Assembly (NCBI GenBank): GCA_034411135.1 | Contig: DAOUMN010000021.1 | Coordinates: forward strand, 212,913 to 276,912 | DNA: 64,000 nucleotides | DNA from: Bellilinea sp034411135 | GTDB lineage: Bacteria; Chloroflexota; Anaerolineae; Anaerolineales; Anaerolineaceae | Reading direction: 5' to 3' | Shown here: positions 45,439-53,484 of the stretch, piece after piece | How the letters are laid out: each line of letters begins with the position of its first letter | How positions within the stretch are numbered: the stretch's first letter is position 1 | Program-made: the position numbers and the translations under genes | The notes under the pieces: model-generated | Told to the model about the DNA's origin: nothing | Seen by the model: only the letters and a program-made list of their open reading frames with translations | Database searches by the model: none

Positions 45439-47147
45439 GCAGCCTCCACAGGTGAATCTACGCTGGGGGTTTTAGCAGGTGGAAGAATTTGCACCAGCAC
45501 GTCACTTAAACCGAGTGACTGGCTGAGCTGGACTGCGGTCGTGCGTAAAATCTGATCCAGATCTGTCGAAGAGCGAACCTGAGTGGAGAGGTCGGTCACC
45601 AGGCGCTCCCGCTCAGCACGGATTTCCAATTCTTCCAGCAGGCGGGCGGTCTCCAGTGCCTGCCCGATGCGTTCGGCGGTCGTTTCTAGCAGGCGCACCG
45701 TTTCCTTTGGCGCCTGACTGCTATCAAATTGAACATTGAGTGTCCCGATCACCTCACCGCGGATGAGTAAGGGGATGCGAATAGCCTGGCGGAGATCTTC
45801 AGTGGAGACGAGAGTCGCATCTGCGTCGATGGCTTCAATCTTCTTTTGAGCAGGGGTGTAACGGAATCCGCGGCTCAGGCTGGTGCTGCGCAGGTGTATC
45901 CGCCAGGTCTTGCGCGTGGAAGCACGGGTGCTGCTTTCCAGGTTCTCAACCGTTTGGCGCAGCTCCTCAAACAGCCGGATGCGGTCGAGCGCAACAGCCA
46001 GCTGATCGGCAATAACTTGCAGGGATTGGACATCGATATCAGTGAATGCTTCTGCTTCGGTGGATTGAATATCCAGCGCGCCGAGGACGCGATCACCGGT
46101 CTTGATTGGCAGAGCCATTTCCGAACGGGTGAGTGGCAGGAGGGGGTTCTTGAAATGCACTGCATCCTTGCCGACATCCAGCGCAATGCGTGCTTGTCCA
46201 CGATACACTACGTAACCGACAATTCCCTCTTCCCCTTTTTTCAGTCGGTGATTTTGAGCCAGCATCTTTTCACCAGCTTCACCTAGCGCGGAAACCAGGA
46301 CAGCATATTCATCCTGCTCATCCATCAAGAAAATTCCGGCGTGATAGTAGCCCAATCTTTCGCGAATGAGGTGAATCGTGTTGTGGAATAATTTCTCCCG
46401 GCTGGTTTCCAGTGAAATCTGGTGGGCAATTTCGGCAGCCAGTTCCATCAGGCGGGTCTGGCGGGTTAACTGGCGGGTGCGCTCTTCAATACGGGACTCA
46501 AGATTACTACGTTCATAGGCGAGCGCCTGGGTCAGTTCACGCTCGGTTTTGACGGTTTGATTCAAGCCGTTCAGCAAGTTGCCTGCAGTGATTGCCAGGA
46601 ACAGGTTTACCAGAACAAAACCGGCAATCGTCAAGACCACTTCCTGAATCGATACAGTCGCTGGAGAAATCCCTATGGTCTTAATCCAGCCTGTTTGGTG
46701 AATTATTCCAAATCCAAGGATACTGATTGTGCTGACTGCCAGCATAACACGCCCCGGGGTAGCGCCCCACAAAAAGAACGTCCCCTGGACTGCCATCACC
46801 AAAATGATGATACCAACCGGATTGATCCCCCACATGAACAACATGCCTGAGCCGATCAACAAATAGAAACCAATCAGGATGATGACTCGCACGGCATAGG
46901 GCAGATCGCGGCGAAAGGTTGCAGCGAGGATTGCCACCAGCAAAGGTAACAACAGTAGCGGTACCAAAATGACGTTGCGAATCGCCAGCAGATAGGCGAT
47001 GGCAAGGTAACCGGCAACGCTGAAAATACTGGTCAGATTCAGGATCGGTTGGAGGGATTTTTCGAGAATATCGCCAAGTTCGAGCCATCCGATTTGAACA
47101 GTTGGGAGGTTGAGTGGTTTGGTGGGTGGATTGATATTCTTGTTCAC
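45435..47147 (-). CDS. Membrane GAF-GAF sensor protein, no output domain (570 aa)
   Basis: N-terminal membrane region of about five to six helices (residues 35-185), coiled coil with an ERTRQLTRQTR stretch, GAF1 (about 230-385, HRLKKGEEGIVGYVV and TRSEMALPIKTGDRVLGAL) and a second GAF-like domain (about 395-510, RIPLLIRGEVIGTLNVQ). It ends with a tail TQVRSSTDLDQILRTTAVQ that resembles the beginning of another GAF. No catalytic domain is found. Close paralogue of its neighbours; both junctions are ATGA overlaps. Confidence 0.85.
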   Translation of the reverse strand: MNKNINPPTKPLNLPTVQIGWLELGDILEKSLQPILNLTSIFSVAGYLAIAYLLAIRNVILVPLLLLPLLVAILAATFRRDLPYAVRVIILIGFYLLIGSGMLFMWGINPVGIIILVMAVQGTFFLWGATPGRVMLAVSTISILGFGIIHQTGWIKTIGISPATVSIQEVVLTIAGFVLVNLFLAITAGNLLNGLNQTVKTERELTQALAYERSNLESRIEERTRQLTRQTRLMELAAEIAHQISLETSREKLFHNTIHLIRERLGYYHAGIFLMDEQDEYAVLVSALGEAGEKMLAQNHRLKKGEEGIVGYVVYRGQARIALDVGKDAVHFKNPLLPLTRSEMALPIKTGDRVLGALDIQSTEAEAFTDIDVQSLQVIADQLAVALDRIRLFEELRQTVENLESSTRASTRKTWRIHLRSTSLSRGFRYTPAQKKIEAIDADATLVSTEDLRQAIRIPLLIRGEVIGTLNVQFDSSQAPKETVRLLETTAERIGQALETARLLEELEIRAERERLVTDLSTQVRSSTDLDQILRTTAVQLSQSLGLSDVLVQILPPAKTPSVDSPVEAA

Positions 47148-48811
47148 CCCTGCACCTCCTCTAATGGCGATTCATGCGGCGGGATAAGTTGAACGCTGAC
47201 CTCGGCAATGTTGGGCAAGCTGCCAATCTCACGCAGTGCAGTTTTTAGTATTTGTTCAACCGTGTTGGCACGGGAGAACTGGGCAGTCATCTGGCTGATG
47301 TGTTGTTCTTCAACAGCCTTGCGCCGGGTTTCCTGGATCAGGCGCGCGTTTTCGAGAGCAATGGCGGTTTGACTGACCACACCATCAATTAATTCCATTT
47401 CTTCTGGCGAAAGAGTTTTCTCGCCCACATCAAGGGTCAGATTGCCGATAGCCTGATCACGCAAGGTCAGTGGAATGTGTACGTGGTTGCTGATGAGCTC
47501 GTTGCCAGAAGTCATTGGATTTTGGTAGGAATATTCTACGACACCCATCTGGGATTGGACTTCCTTCCAGGATTGCATCAAGTAAGCACGGTTAAGCGAA
47601 CGGATTTCTTCCAGGCTCTGCTGGGTTTGTTGGAAGAGGCGCGCATTTTCGAGGGCAATGGCAATCGAATCGGCGATGCCAAGTAGAATGCGGATATCGT
47701 CCTCATCGAAGGCTTCCGGTTCGACGGATTGGATTGTCAGTGCGCCGAGACAGATGTCCCGGCTGACAATTGGCAGCGCGATTTCGGAACGAGTTAATGG
47801 CAGGTGAGGATTGTTGAAACGCACAGCCTCTGCACCGGTGTCGAGAGCAATACGGGCTTCCTTGCGCGCGGTTGCCCAGCCAATCATCGAATTGCCGCCG
47901 ACCGCCAGCCGATGACCAAGAGCAACCATTTGTTTGCCAGCGTCACCAGACCCGGTTTTCAACACAGCGTATTCCCCTTTGGCATCGATCAAAAAGACAC
48001 CTACGTAGTACAGGTTGAATTCTTTCTGGATCAGATCAACAACCTGTTGGAGGAGAATATCTGGGTCGAGCATGGTGTTGATCGAACGGGCTATGTCTGT
48101 TGCCGTGCGGATTTGAACCAAACGACGCTGCAAAGCCGCCGTGCGTTCTTCAACATTCTTTTCGAGGTTCAATCGCGAAGCATTCAATTGCATGGTGAGT
48201 GTACGCTGCTGGAGCAATGAAGTTTGCAGGCCGTTCAGGATGATGTAAATGGAGGCGACTACAAAGGTACCTACCAGGCTGACATGCACTGCAACATTGA
48301 TCCAGTTGCTGAACTTCATTGAATTCAACAAAGTTTCCGGCAATGGCGGGTTCATACCGCCATAATTCATCCCATATCCCATTCCAACCACGGTCAGGAA
48401 GGCGATAAAGATGGCTACAAAACCCTGGCGAATGCCCAGTAGCAGGCCCGCCAGAAAGATAAGCGTTACCATATAGGCAACACTGTTGCGGGTTACGCCA
48501 TAAACTACCAGGTTTTGGACACCCAGGGCGTAGATGGTCAGCATCAGCGCGCCGGTGCGCAATCCAAACGGGAGGGCGCGGATCAAAGCAAGCGCAAACG
48601 CAGTAACCAGTGCCGTCGAATAGATGATGATGGTTGTCCGGTCTTGCAGGCTTAGTGCACGCTGCAGCGCCAGAATATAAATGACCATCCCGCCAGCAGC
48701 CAGCAAAAGCAGTGTTGTTTGCAAAATGCGCTCCCGCCAGACCATTAATTCGCCCTTGCGGGAAATGTGTTCAGGAGTATGTGAGGGATTCAGCTGCTGG
48801 ATCAGGTTCAT
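47144..48811 (-). CDS. Membrane GAF-GAF sensor protein, no output domain (555 aa)
   Basis: About six N-terminal membrane helices (residues 25-195), a short coiled coil (NVEERTAALQRRL), GAF1 (about 235-390, HRLAVGGNSMIGWAT, TRSEIALPIVSRDICLGAL) and a shorter GAF2 (about 400-495, IPLTLRDQAIGNLTLD). It ends with the same kind of tail (FSRANTVEQILKTALREI). No output domain. The 7TM-like membrane part without a large extracytoplasmic loop suggests sensing within or near the membrane. Confidence 0.85.
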   Translation of the reverse strand: MNLIQQLNPSHTPEHISRKGELMVWRERILQTTLLLLAAGGMVIYILALQRALSLQDRTTIIIYSTALVTAFALALIRALPFGLRTGALMLTIYALGVQNLVVYGVTRNSVAYMVTLIFLAGLLLGIRQGFVAIFIAFLTVVGMGYGMNYGGMNPPLPETLLNSMKFSNWINVAVHVSLVGTFVVASIYIILNGLQTSLLQQRTLTMQLNASRLNLEKNVEERTAALQRRLVQIRTATDIARSINTMLDPDILLQQVVDLIQKEFNLYYVGVFLIDAKGEYAVLKTGSGDAGKQMVALGHRLAVGGNSMIGWATARKEARIALDTGAEAVRFNNPHLPLTRSEIALPIVSRDICLGALTIQSVEPEAFDEDDIRILLGIADSIAIALENARLFQQTQQSLEEIRSLNRAYLMQSWKEVQSQMGVVEYSYQNPMTSGNELISNHVHIPLTLRDQAIGNLTLDVGEKTLSPEEMELIDGVVSQTAIALENARLIQETRRKAVEEQHISQMTAQFSRANTVEQILKTALREIGSLPNIAEVSVQLIPPHESPLEEVQG

Positions 48812-51800
48812 GAGACGAATTCCTCTGGTTTATGACCGTTGTTGTGACTGGGATGGTCGTTGGCGGTGAGGTGATGATCCTGACCGGCGGGGGGCGACTC
48901 CGTGCCTGGCACAGGTTGATCAACGCGCCCCGGCTCCGGAGGGGCAATCTGGATGGAAGCCCGTTTAGCGCCAATAGCTTTGCTAATTTCCGTCACCGAA
49001 GTGCGTAGAATTGTTTCGATATCAACCGAGCGGCGAATCTTGCTGGTGATTTCGAACAGCGTTCGCTGCCGGTCAACCTGGTTACGGATTTGATCAACCA
49101 GCTGAGCATTGGTGATGATCGCGCCAAGCGAATCCCCTAGTGCGCCGATGATTTCCTGGTCGTTTTCATTAAAGCGTTCTACCTGGTCGGACTCAAGACA
49201 CAGGACACCAAGAATTTCGTCAGAAAATAGGATTGGAACAGCGAGAGCGGAGCGGGTATCGGGGTGTGGCAAGCGGAAGTGCGGATCCATGTTTGTATCG
49301 TTAATCCGCAAGGGGTGCCGCTGTTGTGCAACAAAACCGATGAGCCCTTCACCAATGCGGGTATTCAATTTGGATAAATCCAAGTTTTCGTAGCCGCTGG
49401 CGCTGTGAATATTCAGGTTGCCTTGGGCATCTGCCAGGTAAATGGCCACACGCTCTTCACCCAGCGTGGTTCGCAAGCTGAAAACGGTACGCTCCATGGC
49501 TTCAGTTATGTTGGCGCTGGTCGAAATGGCGGTTGTGATTTGGTGCAGCAGGCGGTGCCGGGCAAGGTTTTCTTGAGCGCGAGCAAACATGTTGGCATTT
49601 TCCATTGCCATCGCCAGTTGATCAGCCAGAATTTCGAGGGTTTGAATGTCCTCACTTTTGAAGGCGTCCGTCCGGTCAGCCTGGACATCCAGCGCACCCA
49701 ATACCTTTGCGCCGATCTTCAGCGGCACGACCAGCTCTGCTCGCGTATCCGGCAGCAGGGGGTTAGGATAATAATCCGGGTTGGAGCGGGTATTGTTGGA
49801 AACCACTGTTTGAGCGCGGGCAACTGCCTGGCCAACCAGAGAACGGGAGCCAATTGCCAATCGGTGACCAGCGGTCTTCATCATGTTGCCGATTTCGCCG
49901 GATGCCTCGGTGAGAATGGCAAATTTGCGGGTTGGCTCGACGACAAAAACCGAAGCGTGATAATACCCAAACCGCTCACGGATCAAATCGGTCGCATTTT
50001 TCAATACCTGATTCGCTTCCAGCGAGCCAGCCACATCGCGGGCGATTTCCGCTGCGGTCAATAACTGCTGGTTCTGACGATTGCTCAGAGCCTCGGCTTT
50101 CTTGAGATCGGTGATGTCCTGCGAAATTACCAACAATGCGTAGGGTTGGTCGCTGGCACTTTCACCGGAGATCGATAAGGGCACCCGGGATGTCAGTTCC
50201 CAGGTTAAGTCGCCGTTGTCGCTGGTTTTTTGAATCATCTGTCCAACCTGGGCAATCCCGGAGGAAATTACCCGAGCGTCTTCCTGGTGTCGCTGATGTC
50301 CTGCCTCACCCGGCAGGATTTCTTCGTCCGTGTACCCCAATAAGTCAGCAGCGGACGTAACCCCCATCTCTTTCAGGTAGGAATTGGATACCCGCAAATA
50401 TCGCCCATCAATGTCTTTGAAATAGATTTTTTCGGGGACATTTTCCATCAGTGTTGAAAGCAGGGTGTGCTCCAGGTCGTAAGCTTGCAAGGTGGCGGTC
50501 ATATCCTCGACCAACTGGGCGTTACGAATGGCAATCGCAATTTGCGGAGCAATGGTTTCGAGCATCACCTGATGTTTTTCATCGAAACGATCTTCTTTGT
50601 CAACATCCTGAACGATCATGGCGCCGATCACTTCGCCGCCGAACAGGAGTGGCACACCCAACCAGGATTTTGCCGGTTTACCAACAATTTTTGCGCCAAG
50701 CCGCAAGGCATCCCGCTCGACGTCCGAGACCGCATTCATGTACTGGTATGTGTTGTACGTTGTCGGCAGGGTATCCGGCTGGAACTTTAACGGCAGGAGC
50801 AGCGAAGTTTTGTTTTGAATTAAATAGGAGGTCAAGCCTTCACCGAGGGGAAAAGGATCGATAAAGGTAACTTTGTTATCCTCAAAGTGATAGGGAAAGT
50901 GAATTTGTTTTTTTCGGTTGTCGTAAATGGCAATCGAGAAGGAAATATCTTTGCCTATTTGTGCGGTGACTTTTTCGTGCACCAGTTGGTACAGCGCGCG
51001 CAAGTTGAATTCCGAGCTAATGGATTGACTGACACTGGCAAGCGATTCATACGCGCTCATCTGATTACGCAGGGAGCGGATTTCCGAAAGGCGCTGCAAA
51101 GTTGCGGCTAGAGTTTGCACCAAATGACTGAAAGGCTGCAGGTTTAGTGCAGAAAGTGGCGTGGGTTTACGTGAACCGATGGCAACCACGCGTACGGCTT
51201 TGAGATTTAAGAATTGCGGGTATATTGCAACCGACGTGCACTTTCTACCTTCAAAAAAGGCATACAGGTCGTTCAATTCTCTTTCGGCAGGCTGATTATC
51301 CAGCACAATCACATCCTTGTCCTGGAGTAAGGATTGTAAATTTCGGGATTGGATGGAGATACCTTTGAGCGATTTATCCGAAACACGTCCTTGCCGATCG
51401 ACAATTTGAACCAGTCGTAACATGTCTGGAAAAATATCGAAAATTGCGCAGGCATAATTTACTTTACTGAACGTATCTTCGAAAATTCGGTAAATTTCTC
51501 CTTCATCACTCGCCCGGCTGATTTGTTGAGACGCAGCGTACAACAGGCTTTCTTCCGGGCGGTCGAATTCGAGCGGCTCGAAGAACAAATCCTGGTGAAG
51601 ACCGCTCTCCAAACCGACCGGGGCTTCCTCCGGGATTGAAATCAAACCTGATTCAGCCAAACCAAATTCCGGGCTGGCGGATTGGGTCATCGCCTGGCGC
51701 TCGATTTTCCGGTACATTAACCCAAGTTCATTGCGGAGCTGGTTGAGTGAGTAACCGATCAGCCCGAGTTCATCGTTGCCTTGTACTGGAAATTTCTGGC

Positions 51801-52131
51801 TCCAATCGCCGCTGGCTAATTTTTTAACCTGATTGGCAAGATTAATGACTGGAACAATGATTGCCTGGATAAATAACCATGCGAATACCGCCGCACTGGC
51901 AAGGCTGAGGAAAACGCCTGCCCAGAGGAGCGGGCTGCGAAGAATTTGGTTGAGTGTTACTCCGCCAGTAGCAGTGGATTGGGAAAGCAAAAATGCAATG
52001 AAGAGTGAGGAAACCAGAATGATTACTGGAATGATGATTAATAACCCCAGCAGCCAGACAGATTTTTGTTTTAACCGTGGTGAAAAATGGGCGAAGGGTC
52101 GGCGGGGTTTCGGTGCGATGGAGTCACTCAT
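48808..52131 (-). CDS. Membrane sensor with HAMP, four GAF and one PAS domain, no kinase
   Basis: A 1107-residue protein: two membrane helices (about 28-50 and 68-95), HAMP (about 95-150, LASGDWSQKFPVQGNDELG), GAF or GAF-like domains at about 200-360 and 380-560, a PAS domain (about 570-690, MENVPEKIYFKDIDGRYLRV), GAF3 (about 700-860, HRLAIGSRSLVGQAV) and GAF4 (about 870-1010, LNTRIGEGLIGFVAQ), then the common tail (SKIRRSVDIETILRTSVTEI) and a Pro/Asn-rich end. It has the layout of a hybrid kinase with the catalytic half missing. 11 bp separate it from the REC gene upstream. Confidence 0.87.
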   Translation of the reverse strand: MSDSIAPKPRRPFAHFSPRLKQKSVWLLGLLIIIPVIILVSSLFIAFLLSQSTATGGVTLNQILRSPLLWAGVFLSLASAAVFAWLFIQAIIVPVINLANQVKKLASGDWSQKFPVQGNDELGLIGYSLNQLRNELGLMYRKIERQAMTQSASPEFGLAESGLISIPEEAPVGLESGLHQDLFFEPLEFDRPEESLLYAASQQISRASDEGEIYRIFEDTFSKVNYACAIFDIFPDMLRLVQIVDRQGRVSDKSLKGISIQSRNLQSLLQDKDVIVLDNQPAERELNDLYAFFEGRKCTSVAIYPQFLNLKAVRVVAIGSRKPTPLSALNLQPFSHLVQTLAATLQRLSEIRSLRNQMSAYESLASVSQSISSEFNLRALYQLVHEKVTAQIGKDISFSIAIYDNRKKQIHFPYHFEDNKVTFIDPFPLGEGLTSYLIQNKTSLLLPLKFQPDTLPTTYNTYQYMNAVSDVERDALRLGAKIVGKPAKSWLGVPLLFGGEVIGAMIVQDVDKEDRFDEKHQVMLETIAPQIAIAIRNAQLVEDMTATLQAYDLEHTLLSTLMENVPEKIYFKDIDGRYLRVSNSYLKEMGVTSAADLLGYTDEEILPGEAGHQRHQEDARVISSGIAQVGQMIQKTSDNGDLTWELTSRVPLSISGESASDQPYALLVISQDITDLKKAEALSNRQNQQLLTAAEIARDVAGSLEANQVLKNATDLIRERFGYYHASVFVVEPTRKFAILTEASGEIGNMMKTAGHRLAIGSRSLVGQAVARAQTVVSNNTRSNPDYYPNPLLPDTRAELVVPLKIGAKVLGALDVQADRTDAFKSEDIQTLEILADQLAMAMENANMFARAQENLARHRLLHQITTAISTSANITEAMERTVFSLRTTLGEERVAIYLADAQGNLNIHSASGYENLDLSKLNTRIGEGLIGFVAQQRHPLRINDTNMDPHFRLPHPDTRSALAVPILFSDEILGVLCLESDQVERFNENDQEIIGALGDSLGAIITNAQLVDQIRNQVDRQRTLFEITSKIRRSVDIETILRTSVTEISKAIGAKRASIQIAPPEPGRVDQPVPGTESPPAGQDHHLTANDHPSHNNGHKPEEFVS

Positions 52132-52142
52132 GCCAAAAATCC

Positions 52143-52616
52143 TTATTCCATTTCCCAGACCGGTTCGCCAGCCAGGATGCGTTGAATTTGATCCGGGAAG
52201 CGATCCGGATTGAGTGGCTTGCCCAGAAAACCCTCAAAACCTGCTTTGCGGGCTTTATTCATCTGTTCCAGGCTGGCTTCTGCGGTAACGGCAACCACCG
52301 GGACGTTCTTGAAACGATCGTGCTGGCGGATTTTGTTGAATGCCGAGTAACCATCTTCATATGGCAGACGGATATCCATCAGAATCAGATCCAGGCGTGG
52401 CAGGGTTTCAGCAAATTCGACCACCTCGTACCCAGAGGTTTTCCATTCGCAGTGGATGCCGAGAAAGCCCAACATACGGGCAATGAGCACAAAATTAGAT
52501 ACATTGTCTTCGACAACCAGCACAGTCGCATCCTTGGGTAACCCGGCAACATGGCTGGCAGCATATGGTTTATCGCTCGTGGAATTTTCAGTGGCTGCGC
52601 TCATGGTGGTTTTCAT
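52143..52616 (-). CDS. Single-domain response regulator (157 aa)
   Basis: A stand-alone receiver: VLVVEDNVSNFVLIARM, phospho-acceptor in LILMDIRLPYEDGYS, and FLGKPLNP with the conserved Lys. About 28 polar residues precede the domain. It resembles the receiver of BarA/ArcB-type hybrid kinases (DNVSN) and has no output domain, so it may carry phosphate between kinase and other receivers. Overlaps the preceding REC gene by 4 bp. Confidence 0.9.
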   Translation of the reverse strand: MKTTMSAATENSTSDKPYAASHVAGLPKDATVLVVEDNVSNFVLIARMLGFLGIHCEWKTSGYEVVEFAETLPRLDLILMDIRLPYEDGYSAFNKIRQHDRFKNVPVVAVTAEASLEQMNKARKAGFEGFLGKPLNPDRFPDQIQRILAGEPVWEME

Positions 52617-52993
52617 CCAACGGGAAAGAGAAATGCGCCAACCTGATGAGTGAAGCGGTCAACATCGATTGGCTTTTCAATATACCCATCGCAGCCAGCC
52701 CGCAAGGTTCGTTCTTTGTCCCCCCGCATTACGTTGGCGGTTAATGCAACCACGGGTATAGGACGCAACAACGGATTGGCTTTGATTTGCTGGGTCAACA
52801 TGTAACCGTCCACTTCAGGCATGTTGATATCCATTAATATCAAATCTGGGCGATTGGTTCGAAGTACTTCCAATGCCTGGTGGGCATTTTCGGCTTCAAA
52901 AACTGTGAATCCCTCGTGTTCCAACAATCGACGCACCAGCAAGCGGTTGTCAAAATTATCTTCGATGTAGAGAATGCTTTTCGATGCCGGCAT
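52613..52993 (-). CDS. Single-domain response regulator (126 aa), first gene of the sensor array
   Basis: A stand-alone receiver with ILYIEDNFDNRLLVRRLL, phospho-acceptor in LILMDINMPEVDGYM and GYIEKPIDVD. It is a paralogue of the next gene. The ATG at 52993 is preceded by AGGAG at 12 bases; a TTG at 53005 would be directly against that AGGAG with no spacing and is less likely. Confidence 0.88.
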   Translation of the reverse strand: MPASKSILYIEDNFDNRLLVRRLLEHEGFTVFEAENAHQALEVLRTNRPDLILMDINMPEVDGYMLTQQIKANPLLRPIPVVALTANVMRGDKERTLRAGCDGYIEKPIDVDRFTHQVGAFLFPVG

Positions 52994-53067
52994 GGAAGGT
53001 TGCAACTCCTGAATACTGAAAAGCGAAACGAATCCAATGGGGAAGTAAATAGAATAATCCCGGTTAA

Positions 53068-53073
53068 ATTATA
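53068..53073 (-). promoter_or_regulatory. Candidate -10 element for the sensor-array operon
   Basis: A perfect TATAAT on the minus strand, 75 bp upstream of the first REC start. No convincing -35 at 16-18 bp. This lies in the 491 bp gap 52994-53484, which holds no supportable gene. Confidence 0.4.
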
Positions 53074-53399
53074 GTGGTTTTCCATGCCTGGCTCACCATC
53101 CCTTGCATAATTGTTAAGCAGTTGAAAAATGAAACAAACCATGCGATGCAAGGAATTTGCCAACATAAATGAAATTTCTAAGAGGTGAGTTGTAAAACTC
53201 AGATAAAAAGTTTCCAAGGGGGTATTGGCGGAAATCGCGCACAAGTTCTCCATGTTGTTCTGCCATAAGCATAAGTCGACTGTTTGGAGTCGTAAAATCA
53301 ACCAGGAATTGAATAGAAAATTTCATTCTGTGGGGAATAGGGTGTGCCAACTTTTGGCTGAAAAATTCTGAGAGAAAAAAGCACTATTTTCAGCGCAAG

Positions 53400-53428
53400 T
53401 TGCATCGTCTGGTGATCTATGTTATTCT
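53400..53428 (+). promoter_or_regulatory. Candidate promoter of the LacI-kinase-AraC hybrid gene
   Basis: TTGCAT, 17 bp, TATTCT, ending 56 bp before the start codon. The match to consensus is moderate. Between this and the opposite promoter near 53068 the gap shows only AT-rich sequence without clear repeats or ORFs. Confidence 0.35.
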
Positions 53429-53484
53429 ATTTACGATAGTTTCCCTCATTCGGAACTTAAACCATCTAGAATATACGGATTATT

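Noticed and set aside
42496..52131. GAF proteins as broken hybrid kinases (pseudogenes)
   Set aside because: All four have intact frames, coupled start and stop codons and similar ends; four independent losses at the same place are unlikely.
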